Of a DNA stretch of 64,000 nucleotides, positions 24,863 through 33,252 are shown in pieces. Where the stretch lies: assembly GCF_012275515.1 (NCBI RefSeq), contig NZ_JAAZQL010000003.1:564833-628832 (forward strand). Reading direction: 5' to 3'. How positions within the stretch are numbered: position 1 is the first letter of the stretch; every line of letters begins with the position of its first letter. A program made the position numbers and the translations under genes. Origin of the DNA: Novosphingobium sp. SG707 (GTDB lineage: Bacteria; Pseudomonadota; Alphaproteobacteria; Sphingomonadales; Sphingomonadaceae). The notes under the pieces are model-generated. The model saw only the letters and a program-made list of their open reading frames with translations. It had not been told where the DNA came from and ran no database searches.

Positions 24863-26980
24863 TTACGATCCCTGATTGCTGTAATAGCTCGTGTATTTGT
24901 TGGTATAGTAATAATACGAGCCATAGCTTTGCGAGGTGGCATCCACCATCGTGTACATTGCGCCGACAAGGTTGGCCCCGTCCGAGCGCAACCAGCCTAC
25001 CGCCGATTTGACCGCCGGTGCGGGCGTGGCGTTCCACTTGATGGCCAGCACCACCGCATCGGCCAACGCCGCAAGGAAGCGGCCATCGGCCAGACCCATC
25101 AGCGGCGGCAGATCGAGGATGATCACATCGAATTGCGCGGACAGGGCATCGATGATGTCGTGGATGGTCTGGGTGCCGAACAGGTTGTCCGAGGTGAAGT
25201 AAGGTGCGCTAACCGAGATGCTCTTGAGATTTTCAAGTCTGGTGTCACGTAGAACCTGCTCGAGAGTCGCAGTGCCGTTCAGCAGTTCCACCGTGCCGGG
25301 CGCCGACGTGTCGCTGTCTACGATGTTGCGCATTTGCGCGCGGCGGACGTCTACGTCGAGAATCACCGTGCGCTGACCATTTAGCGCCATCGTGCGCGCC
25401 AAGGCCAGTGCCGTCGTTGTCTTGCCTTCGCTGGGCAGGGAAGACGTGAGCGCGATGACTTTGGGCGCCAATTCGCCCTTGACGCCCATGATCGTAGCAC
25501 GCGCATTGCGCAGGGCTTCGGCAAACTGCGAAGTCGGCTTTTCGATCAGCGTGTCAGCGGGCATGTTGTTGTCGCGCAACATGGGTACCGCCGCAATCAG
25601 CGGCAGGTCGAGTTCTTCCTCGACCTGCTGGGCGGTGAGCATACCCGATACCATCATTTCCTGAATGGTGATGACAATCATGCCAATGGCTAGACCGGCG
25701 AGAACCGACAGGCCGAACAGCAGGCCGCGACGCGGCGAATAAGGCGCAGTGGGCACCTGCGCCGCATCAATGATGCGCGCTTGCGCAATCGAGTTCTGCG
25801 CCGACTGGCGGGCATCGGTGGCGGTTTGTGCCATACGGTCATAAGCCGAATGCTTGTTGTCCGCATCGCGCTGCAGGCTCTGCAGCGTCACCGAGGCGCG
25901 GGCATCGGCGGCCTGCTTGTCCTCAAGGCGTTGCATGGTGGCGCGCAAGCTGCCAGCGCGGGCCTCTGCGGCATCGGCATCGGCCTTGAGCGAGCGCACC
26001 ACGCGCAGAGCTTCTTCGCGCAACTGCCCGTCAACAGCTGCAAGTTGCTGGTTCACCTTGACATAGTCAGGATAGCGCGGGCCATAGCGGTTTTGCATCT
26101 CGGTCAGCGTCTGCAGCAGAACTGTCCGCTGATGGCGCAGGTCCTGCACCGTGGCCGAATTGCGCACGTCGGAAACCGCGTCGATCTGGCCATTGGCAAT
26201 CTGGTTCTGGGCCGAAATCTGCTTGGAGCGAGCTTCGGCGGCGACTGATTCCGCGCTTGCCATCTGCAGGGCGAGCGGGCCGACCTGCTGATCGGTCACG
26301 GTTTCGCCGTTCTGTGCATTGCTGCGTACAATCCCGGCCTGAGCGGCAAACTGGGCCACCTTTTCATCGGCGGCGCGGGCTTCGTTACCCATCCGGTCAA
26401 GCTGAGCCTCGAAAAAGTCGGCCTGTTTGGAGGCGGTGCCGATATTGGTGCCAACCTTGGTATCCATATAGGCGGCGGCAAATTCATTGGCGAGCAACGC
26501 AGCCTTCTTGGGATCGAGAGAGGCCACCTTGATCGCCAGAATATAGGTCAGCTTTTCACGCGAGACATCCGTGGCGGAGGCCAGAGCGCCGGCGACGGCA
26601 TCCAGCTTTTGTTCCGGCGTGAGGCCTGGCTTGGCGGAGTTCTTGCCGAATTCCGGATCGTTGATCAGGTTCAATCTCGATGCAACCTTACGCGCCATTT
26701 CCAGCGAGCTGATCACCGAGACTTCGGTTTCGATCGCTTCGGTCGCCAACTGGGCCTGAGCCTCGCCCTGGTTGCGGGTCAAAGGGTTTTGTTTCGGGTC
26801 GATCTGGAGGCGAACCATGCCCTGATAATAAGGTTTGAGCGTCATCGTGATGCCGACACCGACCAGCGTGACCAACACGGTGATGACCACCCAGACTTTG
26901 TAACGCCGCCGGACCACGTCTCTCACCTTGGCGAAGACGTCCGCCAAGCGGGCCTCATATGTTGCAGTGGAGACTTTCAT
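24863..26980 (-). CDS. Second Wzc/GumC-like chain-length determinant with tyrosine autokinase domain
   Basis: 705 residues. N-terminal Wzz domain with helix WVVITVLVTLVGVGITM, long coiled-coil periplasmic region, second helix LLFGLSVLAGLAIGMIVIT, then the kinase: Walker A SSLPSEGKTTTALALA near residue 517, A' VILDVDVRRAQ, B VIILDLPPLMGLADG. The A' motif has VDV where the classical form is IDADLRRP, but the key Asp and Arg residues are kept. The C-terminus is very Tyr-rich (SYGSYYYYTNKYTSYYS). It is last in a three-gene - strand set with an OPX protein and a beta-barrel, a complete second export machine. It could act in the same pathway or handle a separate polymer. Confidence 0.9.
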   Translation of the reverse strand: MKVSTATYEARLADVFAKVRDVVRRRYKVWVVITVLVTLVGVGITMTLKPYYQGMVRLQIDPKQNPLTRNQGEAQAQLATEAIETEVSVISSLEMARKVASRLNLINDPEFGKNSAKPGLTPEQKLDAVAGALASATDVSREKLTYILAIKVASLDPKKAALLANEFAAAYMDTKVGTNIGTASKQADFFEAQLDRMGNEARAADEKVAQFAAQAGIVRSNAQNGETVTDQQVGPLALQMASAESVAAEARSKQISAQNQIANGQIDAVSDVRNSATVQDLRHQRTVLLQTLTEMQNRYGPRYPDYVKVNQQLAAVDGQLREEALRVVRSLKADADAAEARAGSLRATMQRLEDKQAADARASVTLQSLQRDADNKHSAYDRMAQTATDARQSAQNSIAQARIIDAAQVPTAPYSPRRGLLFGLSVLAGLAIGMIVITIQEMMVSGMLTAQQVEEELDLPLIAAVPMLRDNNMPADTLIEKPTSQFAEALRNARATIMGVKGELAPKVIALTSSLPSEGKTTTALALARTMALNGQRTVILDVDVRRAQMRNIVDSDTSAPGTVELLNGTATLEQVLRDTRLENLKSISVSAPYFTSDNLFGTQTIHDIIDALSAQFDVIILDLPPLMGLADGRFLAALADAVVLAIKWNATPAPAVKSAVGWLRSDGANLVGAMYTMVDATSQSYGSYYYYTNKYTSYYSNQGS

Positions 26981-27039
26981 GACCTTGAACCCTTGCCCCT
27001 AGGTGAGAGTTGTAAATATTGAATAGACGATCGGTAAAA

Positions 27040-28440
27040 TTAACGTCGTGCTGTTACAGAAAGACCAAAAAGCAGGCCTTGATATTTTGATCCAAGGTCC
27101 GAAGATGTTGGTTCAGAATATCGGTAACTGACCTCTGCTTGAAAACCCAGCCATCGTGACGCCTGATAGCGCAGGTTACTTTGAATCTGACGGGAATTAC
27201 GTGCACCGGCCAGACTGAAGTAGCTCTGTCTGGCGATAGCGGCATTGACGATCAGTACCAGATTTTCGCGCAGCGATTGATCGACCTCGAACGAAAAACG
27301 GGTGTCGGCCAGCGGCAGACTGCCCAGACTGGTGTCGACGATCAGCCGCTGCCCACCGATGGATACCGTCGTTGATTCGCGAGGGAAAAAATCGAGGCGG
27401 GCCTGAAAGGACAGGCCATCGGCATTATACTGTTTGAACTGAGAATATTGACGTCCGGAATAGCCCGCACCCACAAGGCCGCGGATCACCCCGGAAATAT
27501 CAAAGCTGATCCCGGCCAGCACATTGGTGCCGGTTGAGGATTGCAGTACGCCATTGTTGGGCGCCGTCTTAAAATTGGTGCGATCCGTTGCCCCGCCGAC
27601 ATAGACGGCCACGCTGGGCGACAGGGCATATTCCACCTGACCCGAGAAGCGATCAATGACGCGATCGCGAAAGGACTGATCCGATACAGTCCCATTCGGA
27701 AAACGCAGCACCGCGAAGTCATAGGTGGAATGGTCATAGGCCCCGGTCGCGCGCAGCCGGCCCCCGGTATAGATGGCTTTGCTCAGGATACTGGATCGGA
27801 AGTAATTCGAAAGAACCTGTGCATCAGGGCTCAGATCGTTGCCGTAGGGGGACTCGTAATAGCGTCCGACGCGTCCGTCCACAGACATCACCACATGGCT
27901 CCCCAAGTCAACCCTGCCGCTCGGCTGAAAGTCCCACGCGTTCTGATTGCGGCGGCTTTGCGTCGCATAGCGACGCTGATCGGTGTCGATTCGGAAACCC
28001 AATCCGTGGCGCGACCAGCTGGAATTCAGCGAAGCGCCCATCTGCAACACCGCCGCCACGTCGCTTTTCTTGCCGACTTCTGTGGCATAGACGTTATTGT
28101 CGGCCAAAGTTCCGAAGGTCGCCTGAGGATGTAAGACAAACGAACCGATCGCTGCACCCGGCGCCTCATAATCGGGGTGAGGCTGCTCCAGCACCCCGAT
28201 GTTATGGTCGCGGAAATAATCGGGGGCGATCGCAGGGGGCACCAGCGTGTTGAAGGCGCTGGGCGTAACAATCGCACTGTTAATGACACTGGAACTTTGC
28301 GCCATCGCCTGCCCCGGAAGGAGGGCGGCGCACAGCGAACCGGCAGCCATCATAGTCGGCTTTGCCCACCGCAGGCGACGGGCGCGGGCACCCTGTGCCG
28401 CTGGGTCCGTGGTCACACCCTGAGGCAGCCGCAAGCACAT
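27040..28440 (-). CDS. Outer-membrane beta-barrel protein of the EPS export set
   Basis: 466 residues from the ATG at 28440, with AAGGAC 13 bases upstream; a GTG at 28470 directly after the upstream stop is an alternative start. A signal-like segment (MMAAGSLCAALLPGQAMAQ) leads into a region rich in alternating hydrophobic/polar strands with many Tyr and Arg residues (for example GYSGRQYSQFKQYNADGLSF, FQAEVSYRYSEP) and a C-terminus ending in LLFGLSVTARR. This is the pattern of outer-membrane beta-barrels found next to GumB/GumC-type genes in sphingomonads (outer_BBP2/GumA-like). It may be the outer-membrane exit for an OPX protein lacking its own membrane-spanning part. Confidence 0.75.
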   Translation of the reverse strand: MCLRLPQGVTTDPAAQGARARRLRWAKPTMMAAGSLCAALLPGQAMAQSSSVINSAIVTPSAFNTLVPPAIAPDYFRDHNIGVLEQPHPDYEAPGAAIGSFVLHPQATFGTLADNNVYATEVGKKSDVAAVLQMGASLNSSWSRHGLGFRIDTDQRRYATQSRRNQNAWDFQPSGRVDLGSHVVMSVDGRVGRYYESPYGNDLSPDAQVLSNYFRSSILSKAIYTGGRLRATGAYDHSTYDFAVLRFPNGTVSDQSFRDRVIDRFSGQVEYALSPSVAVYVGGATDRTNFKTAPNNGVLQSSTGTNVLAGISFDISGVIRGLVGAGYSGRQYSQFKQYNADGLSFQARLDFFPRESTTVSIGGQRLIVDTSLGSLPLADTRFSFEVDQSLRENLVLIVNAAIARQSYFSLAGARNSRQIQSNLRYQASRWLGFQAEVSYRYSEPTSSDLGSKYQGLLFGLSVTARR

Positions 28441-28472
28441 GGAATGGGTATGGTCCTTCAATCGCTGCACGA

Positions 28473-29099
28473 TCAGAAGAAGCGCTCAGCAACCCGAATC
28501 GTATCGCCCGGCAGGACACGCAGGTCGGGGGTCAGCAGATAGCGTTCTTCCGTGCTCTCACCATATCGGCGAATAAAAACATAGGATTCGCGCCCTCGCG
28601 GCGTCATGCCTTGCGCCGTGGCGATGGCATTCCATACAGTCAGGCCACCCAGATAGGGATATTGGCCGGGGTTGCGGACTTGGCCGACAATGAAGAACGG
28701 CCGATATTGTGTCACCTCGACCGACACGCGAGGGTTGCGCAGATATTCCTGCCCCAGTTTCTGTTCATAGGCTTCCGCCACCTCGGCAGGCGTCTTGTCC
28801 AGTACCGACATGTTGCCGATCAGGGGCAAGGCAAGCGAACCATCGGCGCCGACCTGAATTTCGCCCGACAACTGGGGTTCGTTGAACACGGTCACTTTGA
28901 CCTTGTCACCCGACCCAAGCTTGTAGCTCTCAACGATTTTTTGCCCTTCGGCATAGCGTTCGCCCGTAGGGGCCAATGGCACCTTAGCGTTGAGCCCAAC
29001 CCCAGTCTGGAAGAACAGGGTCAACCCTAATGCTACGTCCAGTACACTCGCCTTCCGCACCAGCCACTGCCTTTCAAATACGCATAACCCCCTATGCAT
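28473..29099 (-). CDS. Polysaccharide export protein (Wza/GumB-like), second copy
   Basis: 208 residues from the ATG at 29099; the open frame extends to a TTG at 29150 but the ATG is more plausible. A hydrophobic N-terminal segment (VLDVALGLTLFFQTGVGLNA) could be a signal. The poly-export domain begins at YKLGSGDKVKVTVFNEPQLSGE and is followed by FFIVGQVRNPGQYPYLGG, the SLBB-type turn. It lacks a lipobox. The protein is smaller than E. coli Wza, like GumB, and probably relies on the adjacent beta-barrel. It heads a three-gene - strand operon; the stop at 28473 is only a few bases from the next possible start. Confidence 0.88.
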   Translation of the reverse strand: MHRGLCVFERQWLVRKASVLDVALGLTLFFQTGVGLNAKVPLAPTGERYAEGQKIVESYKLGSGDKVKVTVFNEPQLSGEIQVGADGSLALPLIGNMSVLDKTPAEVAEAYEQKLGQEYLRNPRVSVEVTQYRPFFIVGQVRNPGQYPYLGGLTVWNAIATAQGMTPRGRESYVFIRRYGESTEERYLLTPDLRVLPGDTIRVAERFF

Positions 29100-29221
29100 A
29101 CTCACAGCATCGGGATCGGGCAAGTCAAAATCCGCAATGCAGGTTGACAAAAAAATGCAAAAAAAGTCTTATTTAGGTACGAGTGGTTTTACAAATTGAT
29201 GAAATCATATAGTTTTTATTT

Positions 29222-29250
29222 ACCATAACCATTCATCATCCTGATGACAA
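29222..29250 (-). promoter_or_regulatory. Candidate promoter of the second export operon
   Basis: On the - strand TTGTCA (29250-29245) and TATGGT (29227-29222) are separated by 17 bases and lie about 120 bases upstream of the ATG at 29099. They are within an AT-rich stretch (about 29150-29345) unlike the surrounding GC-rich DNA. The match is by eye only. Confidence 0.3.
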
Positions 29251-29441
29251 TTTCACAATGCTGACACAAGAAATTCGTATAATGGTATAATTATTTTTAA
29301 ATTTTTATTTAAATGAAATGACAATAAGCTCTAGATTATTGGAGGTTCCTACTTTCTTTGCGCCATCGAATAAATTCGGGGAGGCGGACCTTTCAAATTG
29401 TTGGTAAGTCGCTGCGGCTTTCGATGTTGCGGCGAATGTGA

Positions 29442-29600
29442 GACTGGCGTATTATCCGCCCGATCCGGAAATGGCTGAAGGCGGGTATTCTCGAAGACGG
29501 GGTTGTGACCGTGGATGCCAGAGGGACTGGACAGGGCTCGGTGATCTCACCGTTACTGGCCAACCGTCTTCCTGCATTACGTGCTCGATCTGTGGGGTCA
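29442..29600 (+). pseudogene. Fragment of a group II intron reverse transcriptase/maturase
   Basis: Translated from 29445 the DNA reads WRIIRPIRKWLKAGILEDG, then VVTVDARGTGQGSVISPLLAN, which is the conserved RT block around 'GTPQGGVISPLLAN' of LtrA-type maturases. One extra base near 29564-29565 shifts the frame; beyond it the next frame continues VFLHYVLDLWGQF, again a perfect family continuation. Upstream there is an in-frame stop (29439-29441), and downstream the similarity ends. So only about 50 codons of a dead element remain. I see no intron domain V hairpin nearby. The stretch 29151-29441 holds no gene. Confidence 0.75.
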
Positions 29601-29653
29601 ATTCTCGGCGCTACTCAACAGGCCGATCCGCCACAGTCGGAATGGGTTTCGCT

Positions 29654-30787
29654 CTAGCGCTTCGGAGGGGATGGGAAGTCCAGATGTGACAGGGCTTTGG
29701 ACAACAGCCGCATTAGCGGCGTTTCCACCACGCGCCAGACGATCCAAGCGCATGCAAAGCACACGATGCAGGTCGCGATCGTCGCGATGATCAGCCAACT
29801 CATGCTTTGCATGACCAAAGGAGCGGCTAAGAGCGCGATTCCGCCGAGCAAAAAGCTATGCGTCAGGTAAAGGCTGTAGGAGGCATCGCCAAAGGCGGTG
29901 ACGAAGATTGCAAGGGATTTGGACCCGCTCTCTTTGGCTATGATCAGCGTTGCGGCGGCAACCGCACCTGCGGCAGCGGCAATGCTGGCAAGCGTCACGG
30001 TGGGTGCGGCAAAGCGCACTCCGAGACTCATGATGAACAGTCCGAGACCACATGGCAACCAGACCGACCGGTTGGTCTGGATAATCAGGCATTTGCTTCG
30101 CATTAGGGCAATCAGCATTCCAGCCACGAAATAGAGCAGGACGGGTTTGGTGAAATAGGACATTGCAACAATAGTGCCCACATTCGCCTTGGGATTGGGA
30201 ATGAAAATTCCAAGAATGATGAGGCTGCAAAGCAAAATTATGGAGAGTAATATGCCGATTTTTTTCTCAAGTGACATGGATATGGAGAATATTAAGTAAA
30301 AAAACATCTCATATTCGAGAGTCCATCCAAGAGTATAAGCGGGCTGGGCTATACCGTTAGAATTGATGTAGGGAATGAAAAGTATAGAGTATAGAATATT
30401 TAGTGGAGAGGGCGGAGTGTAGAATTTGTTTGTGCTCCATTGAAATGTGATGAATGCAAACAAAATGCTTATTGCGGTGGTCAAATAGTAAAGGGGAATA
30501 ATACGGACGAACCGCCGCCGGAAAAACCGTCTGGCCGCCGCGGAGCTGCCAAATTCTCCTTGGGTGGTATGAAGCATGATAAAGCCGCTGATGGTGAAGA
30601 ACGTCGCTACGCCGATTTCGCCAAAGCAACTGGCCCAAGGCGGCAAATCATGGGGAAACGCGCCCCTTTTCGCCAGCCTGTCAAGTAGGTGGACGATGAC
30701 GACAAAACTTGCGGCAACCCCGCGAAGGAATTGTATGGGTATGATGACGGAGGAATGGTGATGGGCATTAGGATTGGCCTGTTTCAC
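29654..30787 (-). CDS. Acyltransferase 3 (OafA/NodX-type) membrane O-acyltransferase
   Basis: 377 residues from a GTG at 30787, chosen for the strong GGAGGGAAGGG site at 30790-30800; the open frame reaches 30868. About ten membrane helices. The N-terminus IPIQFLRGVAASFVVIVHLLDRLA carries the conserved R and H of the family; FFTISGFIMLH, RRRFVRIIPLYYL and YTLGWTLEYEMFFYLIF are further landmarks, as is SYSLYLTHSFLLGG near the end. It probably acetylates a surface glycan. The middle (about 30170-30480) is unusually AT-rich for this genome, and decayed mobile elements flank it, so lateral acquisition is likely. Confidence 0.88.
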   Translation of the reverse strand: MKQANPNAHHHSSVIIPIQFLRGVAASFVVIVHLLDRLAKRGAFPHDLPPWASCFGEIGVATFFTISGFIMLHTTQGEFGSSAAARRFFRRRFVRIIPLYYLTTAISILFAFITFQWSTNKFYTPPSPLNILYSILFIPYINSNGIAQPAYTLGWTLEYEMFFYLIFSISMSLEKKIGILLSIILLCSLIILGIFIPNPKANVGTIVAMSYFTKPVLLYFVAGMLIALMRSKCLIIQTNRSVWLPCGLGLFIMSLGVRFAAPTVTLASIAAAAGAVAAATLIIAKESGSKSLAIFVTAFGDASYSLYLTHSFLLGGIALLAAPLVMQSMSWLIIATIATCIVCFACAWIVWRVVETPLMRLLSKALSHLDFPSPPKR

Positions 30788-30918
30788 GATCCCTTCCCTC
30801 CATTGCCCGATGCACCTTTGTCTTGGCGCTCCATGCCCTAACTCGGCGCTGACCGCCAGCGTCATCATAACGGCTTTGGCGTTGCCTGGCCTATGGCGGG
30901 GCTGAGGTTAGGAGGCCT

Positions 30919-30966
30919 AAAATCTATTTGAATAGTCATGCAAAAATTTTTAGCCAAATAGATTTT
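30919..30966. repeat. Perfect 12-bp inverted repeat with T-run (terminator-like hairpin)
   Basis: AAAATCTATTTG (30919-30930) and CAAATAGATTTT (30955-30966) are perfect complements with 24 bases between them, and the right arm runs into further T residues. The loop itself contains the self-complementary AAAAATTTTT. It lies in an otherwise gene-free stretch (about 30870-31240) between the acyltransferase gene and the transposase remnant. It may be a terminator or the end of a lost mobile element. Confidence 0.6.
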
Positions 30967-31224
30967 TTTTTGTAGGTGAATCTTTCATCAGGTAGCGATT
31001 CTATTTCCGAGGACAAGACTGTAAAGCCCCCGGCCAGCTGTGTTGAGTTCAATACGGTGGCCTATGTGTTTAGCAGCGCCGAGAAGCGATGGAGTCGTCT
31101 TATCTTATGACATCTACGCCTTCTGGGGCATCCTGAGATGTCTGATCCGGAGTGGCCATCTCGGACCAGGCGGAAGGGGATGGATCGAAATTGTCTCGGT
31201 CATGAAGGAGCTTGGATTAGCATT

Positions 31225-31890
31225 ACAGTTGCAGCATCGGCGAACCTTTTTCTGAATGGTTTGCCGGGTGACGAACGCCGTAAGGCGGGCCGAATGCGTC
31301 CTGAGGCAGCGGGTGATCCAGGGCCTTGGCGGCAGCAGGCTATTTAGGTCTGGGGCACTGGGACGCGGACGGGCTGCGCGAGATCGTGCGGGATTATGTT
31401 GGCGAAAACCTCGCTACACCCGACGCCGTTATGGTTATCGATGAAGCCGGATTGTTAAAGTAGAGCAACGCATCGTGTGGTGTTGCACGTCAATATACGG
31501 ACTCGGCGGGCAAGATTACGAGCTGCCAGATCGGAGTGTTCGCCGCCTATGTATCCGCGCGCGGCCATGCCTTTATCGATCGCGCGCTCTATCTGCCCAA
31601 CAGTTGGTCCAGCGATCCGGCAACGCTTACAGCCACGCATGTTCCTGAAACTATCGTCTTCGCCACCAAGCCGGCTTTGGCTGTCGACATGATAGGGCGC
31701 GCGCTGGCAGCCGAAGTGCCTTTTTCCTAGGTGGCAGCCCGACGCGATATACGGGGGGTGGCGACACCGCAGGCCCGTTGCGCCGAGCCTTTAAGGGCTA
31801 TTTTCTCGGGGTCAAATCCGACCATTACTTCGGCTCGTGGTTGGGCAAATCCATGGTTGCAGGCAAAGCGGAGGAAATCGCCGCTTGCCG
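31225..31890 (+). pseudogene. Degenerate IS701-family DDE transposase
   Basis: Pieces in shifting frames give a recognisable IS701-type transposase: ASANLFLNGLPGDERRKAGR, MRPEAAGDPGPWRQQAI, then WDADGLREIVRDYVGENL, DAVMVIDEAGLLK with a stop at 31459-31461, CGVARQYTDSAGKITSCQIG, GHAFIDRALYLPNSW, and FATKPALAVDMIGRALAAEV ending in a stop near 31728. The sequence after it (DHYFGSWLGKSMVAGKAEEI, about 31830-31875) also fits the family. At least two stops and several frame changes make it inactive. I could not identify terminal inverted repeats or a target duplication. From about 31890 to lptA (32028) I see nothing else. Confidence 0.75.
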
Positions 31891-32027
31891 GCTGCTTTTC
31901 TCCGGCGGGCATGACTGACGTCTGGGAGCAAGCCGCCCGTTCGGATCGGGACGGAAGTACCACACCCTGTCGATGCCATCCACACCGGTCGTGCAAAACA
32001 GCAAACGACGGCGCTGAAAGCCGGCGG

Positions 32028-32558
32028 TTATTTCTTCGCGACGGAGAAGGTGCCGGTCACACGCGGCGGCGCGCCATTGGGGCCCGCCGATCCGACAAAG
32101 GCGGAATGATGCGCATCCAGATCAATCACCAGCCGGTCGCCCCGCGAAATGTCACCATTGCGATACAGCACCACATTGCCCACCAGCGTGATCGTACGCT
32201 TGCTGAAATCATACGTGCCCAGATTGGCCGTAGCGCTTTCGTCGCCGCGGGTCACCTGCACGTTGTTGATCGCGTCCAGGCGCAGGATCTTGATGCCATT
32301 GTCATTTTTGTAAAGCACCACGGTGCGGTCCGCCTTCATCCGCAGGGCGTTTTGCTTGATATCGACATTGCCCGACAGCAGCACGCGGTTCTCCTTGTCC
32401 TGCAATTCGATGCGGTCGGCTGCATAATCGACCGGGGCATTGCTGTTGTGATTGTTAAGCCCCGAGTTGTTTTCCTGCGCCTGGCTGGAGCCCGCGAAGG
32501 CCGCGCCAAGGATAACAGTCGAGCAGACAAACGGCAGCAAGGCTTTTGAAAGGAGCAT
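32028..32558 (-). CDS. lptA: LPS transport periplasmic protein LptA (OstA-like)
   Basis: 176 residues with a signal peptide ending near AFAGSSQAQ. The mature part is the beta-jellyroll OstA domain: YAADRIELQDKENRVLLSGNVDIKQNALRMKADRTVV, followed by a second turn with GTYDFSKRTITLVGNVVLYRNGD. It bridges inner and outer membrane in LPS transport together with LptC, encoded just upstream on the same strand. The length is typical. The pair is likely co-transcribed with the RNase D gene. Confidence 0.92.
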   Translation of the reverse strand: MLLSKALLPFVCSTVILGAAFAGSSQAQENNSGLNNHNSNAPVDYAADRIELQDKENRVLLSGNVDIKQNALRMKADRTVVLYKNDNGIKILRLDAINNVQVTRGDESATANLGTYDFSKRTITLVGNVVLYRNGDISRGDRLVIDLDAHHSAFVGSAGPNGAPPRVTGTFSVAKK

Positions 32559-32597
32559 GCTAAGCCCTTAGCTCACGAGAGGGGCAATGAAAAGTGG

Positions 32598-33245
32598 TTA
32601 GGGTTTAAATGGTGTTCGATTGGGCACCATCCGCAGATGCGCCCGCCCTTCCAGCGCCACGGTGCGCCCCTCCAAATCGGCGCTCATGCGCTCGGCCGAA
32701 AAGGTCCCTGTCGGCACCGCACCGGTCACACCGCCGGTGGAAACGGCGCGGCTGGTCCTGAGATCGATGGAAACATGGTTGGCCAGCATCCGATAACCGT
32801 CGGTTTTCGACAGACGCACCGGGCCTTCGACCTGCATGGTTTCCTTTTTGATGTCGTAACTGGCCGATGGCGCATCGATCTGCGCCGGGCCGTTTTCCAT
32901 CGCCAGACTGGCGTTCAGATCGCGCATTTCCACGATGGGTACCTGCGAGGAATGCTGCACGGCCTGCCCGGCGTTCAACTCGAACGCCCGCCCTTTGTCA
33001 TCAGTGCCGCGATAGGTCGCGCTGGTCACCGACAGGCGCTCCTTGGCCACGGCCACCTTGTTGCGGTCGAGCAGAAAGGAGACCTCGCCATGGGGAAAGA
33101 TCGGGCTGACCACCATGACGGCGGTGGTCATGCCCACGCCGATGGGCAGGGCGGAAAAAAGAAAGCGAATCATGCGATCCTGCGCTCCGCCGGGCGCGGC
33201 TTTCGCGCGGCGGCGGTTGCGCAGCAGATCGGCACCGATGGTCAA
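32598..33245 (-). CDS. lptC: LPS export protein LptC
   Basis: 215 residues if started at the TTG at 33245, which has TGAGG just upstream and lies eight bases after the RNase D stop region; an ATG at 33173 directly before the membrane helix is an alternative. A single N-terminal helix (MIRFLFSALPIGVGMTTAVMVV) is followed by the periplasmic LptC jellyroll (GRAFELNAGQAVQHSS ... MEVEGPVRLSK-like turn ... GRVALEGRAHLRMVP-like end). It passes LPS from LptB2FG to LptA. The longer open frame to 33428 is a shadow of the RNase D gene. Confidence 0.88.
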   Translation of the reverse strand: MTIGADLLRNRRRAKAAPGGAQDRMIRFLFSALPIGVGMTTAVMVVSPIFPHGEVSFLLDRNKVAVAKERLSVTSATYRGTDDKGRAFELNAGQAVQHSSQVPIVEMRDLNASLAMENGPAQIDAPSASYDIKKETMQVEGPVRLSKTDGYRMLANHVSIDLRTSRAVSTGGVTGAVPTGTFSAERMSADLEGRTVALEGRAHLRMVPNRTPFKP

Positions 33246-33252
33246 GGCTGCC

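Noticed and set aside
31731..32549. 272-codon + strand open frame across the transposase tail and lptA
   Set aside because: The main part is antisense to lptA and the rest is damaged transposase sequence in a changed frame; not a gene.
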